Source of the DNA: Hermatobates lingyangjiaoensis
Taxonomy: Eukaryota > Arthropoda > Insecta > Hemiptera > Hermatobatidae
Direction of reading: 5' to 3'
Length of the DNA stretch: 64,000 nucleotides
Assembly: GCA_026182355.1 (NCBI GenBank)
Contig: JAPFBL010000543.1
Location: 158,193-222,192, forward strand
Each line of letters opens with the position of its first letter. Within the stretch, counting starts at the first letter, position 1. Of the stretch, positions 54,109 to 64,000 are shown in pieces. The position numbers were made by a program, and so were the translations under genes. Under the pieces are notes generated by a model, which saw only the letters and a list, made by a program, of their open reading frames with translations, did not search any database and was not told the origin of the DNA.

Positions 54109-55040
54109 AGTGTATATAATTATACAATTATTATAGAACATAATTGTAATAATTGTATATAATAATAATGTATTATATATATTATTATAGATATTATATT
54201 ACTAAATATACTTAGTATTGTTAAATAAGATTTTTGAGGGTTGAGGTCTATGATTGATACTATATCTCTCGCTGACGTTTCGACACATATTTATGTCTTC
54301 TTCAGGGATACAATATGTTTTTTCAATTAGCACAATTACTACTACATTTTGGTTATTGTTTACATGTTATATTCATAAATGATTGATACTATATCTCTCG
54401 CTGACGTTTCGACACATATTTATGTCTTCTTCAGGGCTACAACATATTTTTACCATGAGCGCAATTACTATTACATTGTGGTTATTGTTTACATGTTAAA
54501 TTTATAAATGATTGATACTAGATCTCTCGCTGATGTTTCGACATATTTATGTCTTTTTCAGGGCTACAGCACAATTACTACAGCTATACACTATTACAGT
54601 GTATAGCAGAATTACTATTACAGTAGCACAATTACTACTATGTTGTGGTTATTGTTTACATGTTAGATTTATAAAGGAATGGTAATAGAATAGTAGTGAT
54701 TGATAAATCTTGTATAACAACTATAGATTTTTTTTTTGTTACATTATTTCAGAAGTATAGAGATCAGTACTTGCTCACCTTAGAAATCTGTTTCCTTTTT
54801 TCATCATTTCTTTTTTTACTGCACTACATAGTTTATGGGAAGTTGAGTTTAAAGATTTCCGAGGTAAGCAAGTATTTATTAATCACTACCTTTCTATTAC
54901 TCTTTATTTATAAGGTTTAAAATGAAAACAATAACCAAAATTGTTGTTGTAGTAGTGTTAACTTAAAAAAACTTGTTGTAGCCCTGATGAAGATATACAT
55001 ATATGTTGAAACGTTGATGAGTGATGTATTTTCAATAAAA
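54050..55040. repeat. (TA)n and a cluster of family G units
   Basis: A TA tract at 54066-54110 precedes at least three direct left-arm copies of family G (starting about 54225, 54380, 54510), each with CTCTCGCTGACGTTTCGACA-type sequence and TCTTCTTCAGGG. Then comes a right arm (CCCTGATGAAGATATACATA, GTTGAAACGTTGATGAG) near 54980. The tandem plus inverted layout differs from the simple foldback at 5741-6279. Confidence 0.7.
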
Positions 55041-55658
55041 GACTCATTTCTCGAGTGGTATTGCTTAAAGGTCTTCTATGTGTATTGTTATGAGGACAAA
55101 GGATGCTTTCATATGATCGTGAGTCTCGCTCAAAGCTGTGTGCGAGGATACAACACTGTGTGACTCAGGACTGATTGACGCTAAGCTATCAAAGTGAGCG
55201 TTGGCACAGCTCTGTCGTAGTTAAGGGAGTACAGCTCTACCCATAGGTCATCAGACAGTATATTCAACTATTAGTGTCGAACCATTGTATTATTCCTATC
55301 ATCATTATCCTTGTAACATCTATTAATTTTATTAATATATTTTTACATTACAATACTTCTTAACAATCTATCCATATAGTTTCTTAGTTATTTAGTTCCT
55401 TTATTTAACAATATAGGAAGACTTTGAGCAAGGGACCAGTCTCTTTTCTACTTCTACTATTCCAATGTTCCCTGGGCAATGAATGTCTCCTACAATATTT
55501 ATTTATTTATTTTTTGCGTACTACAAATGAGATGCCTGTTTTCATGATCTTTTATAGAACCATAAAGAAAAGAAATAGTCGCAAACCTGAGAAAATAACT
55601 TTTCTTTTAAACAACAATTCATTTAAACAACTTAAACTTTTCAATTTAAACATATATT

Positions 55659-55660
<2 letters not shown>
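55041..55660. other. No gene seen
   Basis: Mixed-composition sequence (for example AGTCTCGCTCAAAGCTGTGT at 55122) without recognisable coding, TIR or tandem structure. Confidence 0.4.
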
Positions 55661-55737
<77 letters not shown>

Positions 55738-56160
55738 ATAATATATATATATATATATAAGACTAAGATATTTCAACCGTAACAAGCGGTCTTCGTCAGA
55801 GTCAAAACCCCAGTTCGGGTTTTGACTCTGACGAAGACCGCTCGTTACGGTTGAAATATCTTAGTCTTGTTTTCCCATTTCTTATTGTGGTTTGATCATT
55901 GATTGTTATTTCACAAAAACACGTGAAATAGCAATATATATAAATATATAAAGATTTCACATAAAAACGTGAAATAACAATCAATGATTAAACCACAATA
56001 TGAAAAGAGGAAACAAGACTAAAATCTTTCAACCTTTAATTAACTCAGTCAGTTGGGTTATTGACTCTGACAAAGACTGCTTGTTACGGTTGAAAGAACT
56101 TAGTCTTGTTTTCCCATTTTATATGGTGGTTTGATCATTGATATATATATATATATATAT
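55661..56160. repeat. (CT)n-(TA)n followed by two family A foldbacks
   Basis: CT repeat 55661-55702 and TA repeat to 55759. The first foldback (55760-55930) has a compact centre CAAAACCCCAGTTCGGGTTTTG and CTGACGAAGACCGCTCGTTACGG. The second (55948-56150) has a degraded left arm and CTGACAAAGACTGC in the right arm. A TA tract ends the block. Confidence 0.8.
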
Positions 56161-56164
56161 ACAT

Positions 56165-56400
56165 ATTCTCAAAAATTGTTCTTGACCTCTTCTATTCAAT
56201 TGTATCAAGTAGGTTTGTGACCTATGCTATAGTCCTCAAAAACAAGACCTACCTGATACAATTATATATATATATATATATATTTCTTTGAATAATTGAC
56301 CTTATTTACCTGAAGTTTTTTTCACAAATTTTTCAAGGTTTCTAAATAATTTCTTCTTTTCTTCATCAAAACGTTGAAGAATATGTTTTAATGAATGACT
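56165..56400. repeat. Family N palindrome and an inverted PLE N-terminal fragment
   Basis: CTCAAAAATTGTTCTTGACC and TCAAGTAGGTTTGTGACCTA (56165-56260) recur at 63785-63850. After a TA tract, the minus strand of 56300-56400 reads ILQRFDEEKKKLFRNLEKFV, matching the family H arm at 34000-34080. Confidence 0.6.
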
Positions 56401-56449
56401 GAACCCAAATTATATATATAACAAGATTTGACAATGAACTCGAAAAAGA

Positions 56450-56672
56450 ACAATCAATGTTCAAACCACAATAAGAAATAGGGAAAAATACTAAGATCTT
56501 TCATCTGTAACAAGAGGTCTTCGTCAGAGCCAAAAACTCAACTCAGTTGTGTTTTTGACTCTGACGAAGACCTGTTGTTACAGTTGAAAGATCTTAGTCT
56601 TTTTTCCCTATTTCTTATTGTGGTTTGGATACTGATTCTTGTTTTACGTATTTATTGTGAAATCTTATTATA
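56450..56672. repeat. Foldback element, family A (variant)
   Basis: Diverged but symmetrical arms are centred at CTCAACTCAGTTG near 56538. The hairpin changed on both sides, AGACCTGTTGTTACAGTT, so pairing is partly kept (CTG/CAG). The right end is GTTTTACGTATTTATTGTGA. Confidence 0.8.
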
Positions 56673-57236
56673 CCATATATGTACATAAACATCTTCAACA
56701 TAGCTTAATATACAAACATAACTTAGAATCCTTTACACTAAACAAAATTGGCTCCAATCAGTTGGAGAATTAATTCTCATGTAATTAATTATCTACATTC
56801 ATTAAATTCGATGATAGCAATTTTTGTTTTCAATGATTCTCAATTTATTGTTCGCTAATTAATTTGAGAGATTTCTTTATTTATAATCATTATTAATTAT
56901 GTCATCAAAATAAATTGAGTGAATTGTAATTACCCATTTATTTATTGATGTTGATTACAATTAAATTCAATATTAATTATTATTTACAAGTATAATATTA
57001 ATTATACATAATTATTAATTTTGTTTCTTTTTTCAATGAAAGTATTGTATGCAGATTATATTAAAGGACACTCAGTGAGTAAAGGATTGTATCCTGTAGT
57101 AATGAATCCTCTTGAGGTACCTATTAGGTTTCAATTTTCCCACACATATTACTTTTACCATTATTCTGTGTCAAAAAAAAAAAGGTTCAACATCGTTTGA
57201 TAACATTTAAAAAAAAATCTTTTTTTCGAGCCTTTA
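56673..57236. other. No gene seen: A/T-rich spacer
   Basis: Low-complexity A/T sequence. On the minus strand it would be the 3' flank of the exon at 57237-57414; T-runs at 57170-57230 make any polyadenylation signal ambiguous. Confidence 0.4.
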
Positions 57237-57414
57237 CTATATAATCCAATTATTATTTTTTTTTTTAAGAAGTTTTAATCCAATTGATTTTACTGGTAAT
57301 CTACCAATAATCCTATTATAAAGTTCTGCTGTCCTTTGCTCATGTTTTTCTAACTCACTCTTTTCCCAATTAAAGTAAATTCTTCTTGGTATAAACTTCG
57401 GTTTAAGGGGTGAT
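57237..57414 (-). CDS. Probable terminal exon of an unidentified gene
   Basis: A TTTTTTTATAG acceptor is followed by one base completing a codon and then 58 codons to TAG: SPLKPKFIPRRIYFNWEKSE, LEKHEQRTAELYNRIIGRLP, VKSIGLKLLKKKNNNWII. The charged helical middle and the absence of any repeat homology look like a real protein end. There is no ATG near the start, so it must be spliced to an upstream exon to the right. I recognise no family with confidence and found no second exon before 64000. A run of 11 A (LLKKKNNN) near the end is a possible sequencing or frame risk. Confidence 0.55.
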
Positions 57415-57719
57415 CTATAAAAAAAAAATAAACAACGAAGGAAAAAAATGTATCGTTAACAAAAGAGCGGAAAGGCTGCTGTATTTATGGCACAATATGT
57501 TTCCCTTTATTTGAATTACGAAAATTTGCATTTTTAATTAAGATGAGCAGGTGTAGTTATATCAATTGAAAAGTGATAAAATAGGGTAAAAGTATTAGGA
57601 GTTGCATCGTCATGCCCGGGGTAGTAATGCAGTGATTATGCGCCTCTAATAGTCTCTGGCACTCAACTCCGATTTTCGGCCTTCACGAGGCTACCCTTTT
57701 AACTTGCTATATATAAGCG

Positions 57720-58190
57720 ATAGCTATATTCGTTATATATATATATAACGAAAGAGGAGGAGGTGATCAGGGGCTGGGCCTGACCACCTTCGTTTCACAT
57801 ACTTCCAACTTTCTAAATGTTCTCCTCTTATCACTGCCCCAATCTAAGGCGTTATGCGATCTGTGCCGAAGGATGGATGATACAGGGGTTACTGTATTAC
57901 TAACAGAGTCTAAAGAGTACCAGGCGACTCTCTTGAGTAAATAGCCTTACTCCGGTATGCGGTGTTTTGCCGGAGCGGACAAAATACTCGACAGAGCTTC
58001 AGGGATTTTCCCCTATATGATATTAAGAAGAAAGAAGTCCGGAGATCATCCTCTGGAAACGCAGAGCGCCCAAAAGCATTGACTAGTGGGAGCCAACCTC
58101 CCTACAAGTGCACCTAAAGACCCGAAGACGACTTGTCCCGAAGAAGGAGAAAGGAAGTCACTTACTCGAAACGTGGGGAGCTTGAATGAG
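57720..58190 (+). mobile_element. Unclassified retroelement-like segment upstream of a LINE end
   Basis: This is much more G+C-rich than its flanks (ATCAGGGGCTGGGCCTGACC, TGCGGTGTTTTGCCGGAGCG, CCCAAAAGCATTGACTAGTG). It lacks a long open frame. It ends in CGAAGAAGGAGAAAGG...CTCGAAACGTGGGG and runs directly into LINE coding sequence, so it is probably part of the same inserted element or a second one. Confidence 0.4.
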
Positions 58191-58510
58191 CATTATCAAT
58201 GATGGTTTGTGGAGATTCTTCAAACAAGAGGAAGAAAAACCGTTGCACCTGCTGACTAACTGTCAGGTAACCTTGCTACACAGAGGAAGGTGCTTCGTGC
58301 CATAGAAAAACTTTTACCACTGGACCCAGCAAAAGTGCTGACTTCTTCTTGGAGGCGTTGAAGCTAACTGCTGGGGTACTTTAGTACAGAAGGGGGGAAG
58401 TGCAATAGTTTTTAAGACGCAGTGCTATAGTCACCCTCAAATAATAATGATGATAATAATAATCGTCAAGCCCTAGTACGATCGGTTCGGGGGGGGGGGG
58501 GGGGGGGGTT
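58190..58510 (+). pseudogene. LINE ORF2 C-terminal fragment, lineage 1, with 3' end
   Basis: The frame reads MSIINDGLWRFFKQEEEKPL and HLLTNCQ, matching 27520-27600. It then runs to a 3' end with ATAATAATGATGATAATAAT, a simple-repeat tail typical of non-LTR elements, followed by about 20 G. Confidence 0.65.
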
Positions 58511-59210
58511 TCTGTGAAAAATTAGTTCTTATTAGGCAAAAAAAGTTTAAAATTTTTTTTTTGAAGTTTGGTTTTATTTCATAGAATGAGTCAATTATTT
58601 TATTGTATTTATGATTTTTAATATCTCAATCGCAAATTTGACTATTTGTTAAAATTATTAATGTGTTAGTTTACACTGTGGTTCGTAAAGCCCACAGTAA
58701 TGGACTTTCAGTGTTCTTCTATGTTATGAAAGTTGGCTCATTTACAACCCGTGCTTACTTCTAACAAACTCCTGTTCAATAGTAGGGTATATCTTCCTGA
58801 AGTAAGAAGATAGACAATAAAAAAATAGAAGCTAGTAGATCGATCTTCTTCTAAAAAAGATATATAATGTTCTTCTTCTGGATTACCTTCATGTAGTACA
58901 CGAAGTTAAACGGTTTATTCGTTTGTTCTTCTAACTTATTCTAACCTCAATATTATCAACAATATAGAAGTATCCACTAAAATTGTTGAACTCAACAATA
59001 GTAGAATGAAGAGATTATTAAAATAAACTTGTTTTAAAAAAGAGTTAGCTATATTTATTCTTATAGAAGGTAAAAAAATATTTTTCTTTATTATTACTTT
59101 TTTTAAAATAAAAAATACGATAATTAACTTAATACGATAATGAAACGTTATCCTAATTAATAACGATGAGCTGGCAAGAAACAAGATAAACACAAGTGTA
59201 GTAGTAGTAG
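58511..59210. other. No gene seen: A/T-rich spacer
   Basis: The piece near 58800-58890 (GAAGCTAGTAGATCGATCTT, CTTCTTCTGGATTACC) is a single unit of the tandem array at 61330-61690. The rest is featureless; a minus-strand open frame from GTAGTAGTAG is not convincing. Confidence 0.45.
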
Positions 59211-59214
59211 TAGG

Positions 59215-59540
59215 CAACCCTTTAGGTTGCAGTGGCTGTCATTCAAGGGTACACACATAGGCCGAACATTAGCCCCTTTGTGATACAATACAATAAAGAT
59301 TGAGTGTACATTGGGAATCGTACTAAATTTTGCCTAACTGAAGTATTTAGAGTAGGGAACTTTAAGGAGAACTTGACATCGTACAGGCTCGGGACTGACG
59401 GCTTAACGTCCTCTCCGAGGGATGACGTGCTCAGATTTATTCACCTCCGAAATGTGAATAAATCGATAGCCTGGTGGGTATCGAACCGCGGACGTACCAG
59501 TTAAGAGGCGAGTACGTTAACCACTGAGCTAACCTGGCCC
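59215..59540 (-). mobile_element. Full-length tRNA-derived SINE (about 325 bp)
   Basis: On the minus strand the element begins GGCCAGGTTAGCTCAGTGGT with A box TAGCTCAGTGG (59531-59521), a tRNA-Lys-like anticodon loop CTCTTAA, and B box GGTTCGATACC (59487-59477). The body has TTTATTCAC...GTGAATAAAT, GAGAGGACGTTAAGCCGTCA and GCCTGTACGATGTCAAG; the tail is TGCAACCTAAAGGG. It is the best reference copy of the family; pol III promoter boxes look intact. Confidence 0.85.
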
Positions 59541-59629
59541 CTACAATACAAGTATAATAAAAATGTAAATTTCATTGTTTTCTTATCTCGACGATATATA
59601 TACCTTGACTACTTTTCATTATAGAGATT

Positions 59630-59800
59630 TTTTCCAGCGTTAAACACTTCTCAATAAACACCCCCTTGAATCCAACGTTTCGTCTATATTTGTACACGTC
59701 TTCAGGGCTACAAATATAGACTAAACTTTGCCTTAAAGGTGTTTTAAAAGAAAAATGTTTGACGCTAAACCAAATCCTTGGATAAAGAAAAATAATGTAG
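59630..59800. repeat. Foldback element, family M (short loop)
   Basis: CAGCGTTAAACACTTCTC, CACGTCTTCAGGGCTACAAA and TATAGACTAAACTTTGCCTT carry the arms. On the minus strand CCTGAAGACGTGTACAAATATAG lies before ACGAAACGTTGG, a long-hairpin version of the ribozyme-like motif. Confidence 0.65.
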
Positions 59801-60160
59801 AAAATAAATGTCTACATTCAGATGAGAGAATCACTTAAACTTCTCTCACCATATTTATTTTGTCGTATAAAATAAAAATTGCATTACGAATGATTAATGA
59901 ACTATATACATAAGTACTGGAGTAAGAGTCTAAGATAAAGATTTTTTTGTCAGTATTAATTAACAGAATAGCTGGTTCCTTTCAGTTTCTTAATTTCATT
60001 AAGATAATTAAGGGATGAAATTTTGTTTTATAAAACTGAGGACTAATTGAAAAAAAAATATAAATTCTTAACTAAGTTAAAGAAATTTAATAATTTTTTG
60101 TAAGTTTAATTCATTGTACAATATTCTACGGTTGGTATATGTGTCTTATATATATATATT

Positions 60161-60605
60161 GAAAATGATCGCAGTTTCTGCGTTAACGACCTTTTTGTTA
60201 ACTGATTCTAACCTCCTGGCTATTCTCCTTATTGTAGTTGGTAAACTATAAATCAGGTTCGCCAATGACATTTCCAAGTAAAAGGGTCAAATTAAGAAAG
60301 AAATTTAAAAACATGATCTAAATCTATAATTACTTTACACTAATAAACGAAGTTTAATAGTGTAATAAACTTCGTTTATTAGTGTAAAGTGATTATAGAT
60401 TTAGATCATGTTTTTAAATTTCTTTCTTAATTTGACCCTTTTACTTGGAAATGTCATTGGCGAACCTGATTTATAGTTTACCAACTACAATAAGGAGAAT
60501 AGCCAGGAGGTTAGAATCAGTTAACAAAAAGGTCGTTAACGCAGAAACTGCGATCATTTTCAATAAAATATGCTTGAGAGAAGATCTGCTGCCAATATAA
60601 ACCAA
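60161..60605. repeat. Foldback element, family L (PLE N-terminus), arms of about 197 bp
   Basis: Arms 60161-60357 and 60365-60562 are mirrors with a loop of about 7 bp. The right arm, plus strand, encodes MSLANLIYSLPTTIRRIARR, LESVNKKVVNAETAIIFN and, beyond the arm, KICLREDLLPI before the TA tract at 60606. This is the PLE-like N-terminal segment also found at 860-1014 (minus). Confidence 0.82.
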
Positions 60606-60629
60606 TATATATATATATATATTTATTTT

Positions 60630-61329
60630 TTAGATTAATAAAAGTTTTTACGATATAAATTAACCTTTTTTACATTTTAATTGAATTATTAATCAAAAAA
60701 AAGAAAAAAGAAGACAAGGTTTTGGATTCGAAATTCATTTAGTCTATAGAATATGGTTTATTGTGCTTCAGTTAGAAGGTATTCAGCCTTGCTGGTCGCA
60801 TATATTTGAATGTACAGTCAAGTGGGATATCGTCCTTAACTGAATTCATTGACTATAAATTGGAATAACACCGAACTTAAAACAATACCTCAATTTGGTT
60901 ATTTTTAAATTCCATTATAACACTCGAAACTTCATTCTATGGAAATATGGCTATTTGGTTATGGAATAAATTGAGTGAAGAAGTTATTAGTTCAAGCAAG
61001 GCATTGGGCTAACGAGAAATGATTTACATGTAATTTACAATAATTTACTAACAGACAAGCAATCATACAAGTATTTATCTTGTACAAGTGTCAAGGCTTG
61101 AAATAACACACATTGCTTTAAACTTCTTAAAACATTTCCCAGGAATTAGATTATCGTTTCTACTAAACCACTCGCATATATTAATAAAAAAATAAAGAAT
61201 AGTTAAAACTTTCTCTACTTGTAATTGAAAATAATCGACAAATTCCCTATATAAATAAAGATTTATTACAAAAAAAAGTTTATTTTAATAAACAAATTTA
61301 TTAAAAACATTGAAAAAAAAACAAAGTTT
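60630..61329. other. No gene seen
   Basis: A/T-rich sequence. A short minus-strand open stretch (MNSVKDDIPLDCTFKYMRPA, about 60775-60850) has no splice or homology support. Confidence 0.4.
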
Positions 61330-61690
61330 TTCAAATATAATGTTCTTCTTTAGGTTTATCTTCTTGTGGGAAGAGGTTAAACAACAAAATTTAAACTAAT
61401 AAATCTTCTTTTAAAAATATATATAATGATTTTCTTCGGATTTATCTTCTTTAAGTAAGAAGATAGTCGTAAAAATAGAAGCTAGTAGATCTTCTTCTAA
61501 AAAAAAATATATATATGTAATATTCTTCAGGTTTTTGTTTTTATAGTATGAAGGTAGACAAAAAGATAGAAAGATAGAAAATAGTAGATCTTCTTCTACA
61601 AAATATGTAATTTTCTTCTTCAAGTTTATCTTCTTATAATAACATAGGAAGGTTGAAATGACAAGAAAATAGAAACTAGCAAAAAAGAAC
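61330..61690. repeat. Degenerate tandem array, unit of about 90 bp, about four copies
   Basis: The units share TAATGTTCTTCTTTAGGTTT-like, ATCTTCTTGTGGGAAGA-like and AGAAGCTAGTAGATCTTCTT-like blocks and are separated by ATATATA. A lone unit sits at 58800-58890. Confidence 0.65.
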
Positions 61691-62249
61691 TAATACTTTT
61701 CCAATAAATATATAAACAGAGAATAAAAAAAAAACAAGTGAATTTCATAGGTCCTATAAATTAGAAACTAATAAAAGACTATTGAAAAGTGAAGAATTAA
61801 CAATTTTGCAACAAATATATCAAACGAAGGATTCACAATAAAGAGAACTGTAATAGATAGACGTTGTAAATACATTATTACAATATAAATAGTGTAAGAG
61901 AAATAAGTTCTGCTATGAAAATTAATGGCCATGTTTCCAAAAATTAGTAGAATTGTTAGATGATTAAGTGATAGGCGTTTGTGACTAATTCTAACGTAGT
62001 GCAATCTATTCTAACAAAAAAACCACCCATTCTAAGAATTCTACCAAAAAAAAAGAAATTATTTTTCTCTTTATTCTTATATTTGTTGTTTGTATTTCGT
62101 TATAGTTCTCTGTGTTATATTTTCAATATGTTTCCTACACTTAGTCTTAGAGTAAATGTAAAAAGCCCAGCCTAACCTTTAGAAAAAAAAATAACAAAGA
62201 AATATACCTGCCTTCTAATATGAAACAGATGTACACTCCATACCCTCAC

Positions 62250-62460
62250 CCACTTCCATCCTATTCCTAGCCAGTTGTACCACAGACACTCATCTGTAGG
62301 TTCGTACTCTCTTCCTTATTTTATTTTTATTTTGTACTATATTTACTTTGTGCTATAGATAACTCTCTGATGACATTGTATTTTTTAGTTAATGCCTGAA
62401 GAAGAACACTAAGTGTTCGAAACGCGTTGTTTATACGATTAAATTTTTATATGTGGAGAC
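62250..62460 (+). repeat. PLE pseudo-LTR-like fragment with a hammerhead-like motif
   Basis: CTGAAGA (62396-62402), A, GAACACT, AA, GTGTTC, GAAACGCGTT (62419-62428) forms a strong hairpin flanked by the two core strands. TTAAT before and ATTAA after can pair as an outer stem. GAAACGCGT is shared with the PLE copy at 633-641. Confidence 0.55.
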
Positions 62461-62469
62461 CTATTCATT

Positions 62470-63780
62470 AGCTTTTTACCCTACAACAGTTTGTGACTAA
62501 TTTGAAGCTTCTAAGTTTTAAATATATATGGATTGATAGACATAGATACTTGCAAATGGTAACCTGATCCCTAATTTAACTAAGCGATCCAATGTTAACT
62601 AACCTCATCTAGAGTAACCTGATAATTCCGTATTTTACACTTCACCACAAACACAATTACTTGTAACTGAGTGTCAGCATTTAACTTAACTGGCAGATAA
62701 TTACTACTTAGCTAGCTAAAAAAACCAATTGATTATCTCCATTTTTGTCTATTCCTAGTTTTTTTTTATTGTCAACTAATTCACCATTAGACATTTTAAA
62801 TTTTGGTTTTATTATTGACAATGGGTTTATTATAAACAGTATAAATTAAAAAAACGAATTTCATAGTAATTCTGCGCTGGGCTGGTGATAATTTTCACAA
62901 TAAACTTATCATAGACATCCAAGTACAAAGAAATAGACATAGACGTCCTTCGTAAAACATGGGAACGAAGAAACAAAGAAACAAAACTCACATTTCGCTA
63001 TATCATTATGCGTAGGACATAATGGCTTATCTAGCATTAAATTAGATATAACATTTGTGTCTTGTATAAGAAAGATTTCATCTGCTTTAGATACAACGCT
63101 ATTTAATGAAATATTGAAATAATTTAAATTTTATTATAATTCGTAATATTTATTTTCATTTTAATTTAAGATTGTAATTTTCTTATTTAGAACCTATTGA
63201 AGGCATTTTTTTTTTATATAATGGACTACGTGGAAATATTTAAAATGGAACAATAAGCAAAAGGGTTTGCAACGTAAATATGAAACTACTGTTCCTATTG
63301 AATGCAAGAAAGAAATGCCTTCTCTTCATTGTTCCCATTTGTTCCAAATTCTTACTTTGTTTCTATTTATCCTACTGTATATTATATATATTTATTTTTT
63401 TTTAAAAAATTGTTATCCATTGGAACAAGCTTAATTAAATAAATATAATATAAGTTTGCATCATTTCTTTTCATTGTTTTGTAATAAGTGACATATTTTT
63501 TTTTCGATTTCATAATATTTATATTAGTGTTTAATTATTTCTCTTTATTTAAAGAATATAAACGTATATAAAGGATATAAGTTTAAGAAATTAGGTGAAG
63601 AAATATGTTTAATAGTAATTCTGCCCTGACATTTGATTGATTAACAGAGAGTGTATAACATAATGTGGAATATTTGTCACAAATTGAAACAAATATAAGA
63701 CCATGACATAAATTAAACATCCAGATCTTATAGAGAAGTTAAAACGTCTCACATAAGTATCAAATATTTATTTTCAATAT
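62470..63780. other. No gene seen: A/T-rich spacer
   Basis: No convincing open frame, splice pair, TIR or array was found in this stretch on either strand. Confidence 0.45.
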
Positions 63781-63784
63781 ATAT

Positions 63785-64000
63785 ATATACTCAAAAAATT
63801 GTTCTTGACCTCTTCTATTCTATTGTATTTGGTAGGTTTTGTTTTTGAGGGCTAGGTCATATAAAAGAAGATAAACTCCTTCCTAGACCAACGTTTCGAT
63901 AAAACGATCTAGCAACCTAGCAACCTTCAGTGCTAAAATTAGAGTAAGAACTATAACACATTTACCAAAACAATCTACAACCTACATAGAGAACTAAAAA
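63785..64000. repeat. Family N repeat running off the window edge
   Basis: AAAAATTGTTCTTGACCTCT and ATTGTATTTGGTAGGTTTTG match 56170-56260. The antisense contains GAAGGTTGC...ATCGAAACGTTGG, again a hairpin ending in GAAACG. Cut by the window end. Confidence 0.55.

Noticed and set aside
33954..55741. Open frames containing IYIYIYIY
   Set aside because: These are translations of (TA)n tracts joined to repeat arms; they start or end inside foldback elements.
58936..59217. 93-codon minus-strand frame starting MPTTTTTLV
   Set aside because: Begins in a GTAGTAGTAG simple repeat, is Leu/Ile/Phe-rich from A/T bias, and has no homology.
59470..59540. Possible tRNA-Lys gene
   Set aside because: A and B boxes are present but the acceptor and anticodon stems do not pair and the sequence continues as a 325 bp repeat found many times; it is a SINE head.
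60775..60850. Minus-strand stretch MNSVKDDIPLDCTFKYMRPA followed by a stop and AATAAA
   Set aside because: Too short, no acceptor of quality, and no homology; could be chance.

Overview
The window is animal nuclear DNA: AT-rich, with introns bounded by GT...AG, long (TA)n tracts and very many interspersed repeats. I place it in an arthropod. The main reason is a minus-strand neuropeptide gene (37405-51497) whose three coding exons splice to a precursor containing KK-PFCNAFTGC-G-KKR, the exact arthropod crustacean cardioactive peptide (CCAP) with its amidation glycine and dibasic cleavage sites. I cannot resolve the group further; long introns and abundant Penelope-like elements would fit several non-insect lineages.

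Layout. (1) 1-2.7 kb: Penelope-like element (PLE) debris and TIR transposon debris. (2) 2731-9513, minus strand: the first nine coding exons (453 codons) of WDR11; the rest of the gene lies to the left of the window. (3) 9514-9943: a 430 bp divergent promoter region. (4) 9944-31459, plus strand: a complete 15-exon STT3B gene (766 aa), catalytic subunit of oligosaccharyltransferase, with all splice phases consistent. Its introns hold a PLE GIY-YIG fragment, tRNA-derived SINEs, mariner/Tigger-like and hAT MITEs, LINE fragments and satellites. (5) 32-37 kb: foldback repeats, with one weak candidate terminal exon at 32187-32264. (6) 37405-51497, minus strand: CCAP, with a 12.3 kb intron packed with foldbacks, tandem repeats and a dead Helitron. 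(7) 51.5-64 kb: mostly repeats, plus an unannotated-looking minus-strand terminal exon (57237-57414) of a gene I do not recognise.

The three recognised host genes have no obvious joint pathway: WDR11 acts in endosome-to-Golgi/ciliary traffic, STT3B in ER N-glycosylation, and CCAP is a secreted hormone.

The most unusual feature is a dense population of palindromic (foldback) elements. More than a dozen sequence families are present, most sitting in (TA)n. Each family carries a compact motif of the form CTGAnGA - one base - hairpin - GAAA, which resembles the core of the hammerhead ribozymes known from PLE pseudo-LTRs. The arms of the commonest family are homologous to the 3' end of a PLE in this window. 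Palindrome formation also captured a SINE with its flank, so it is not simply one transposon with inverted ends.
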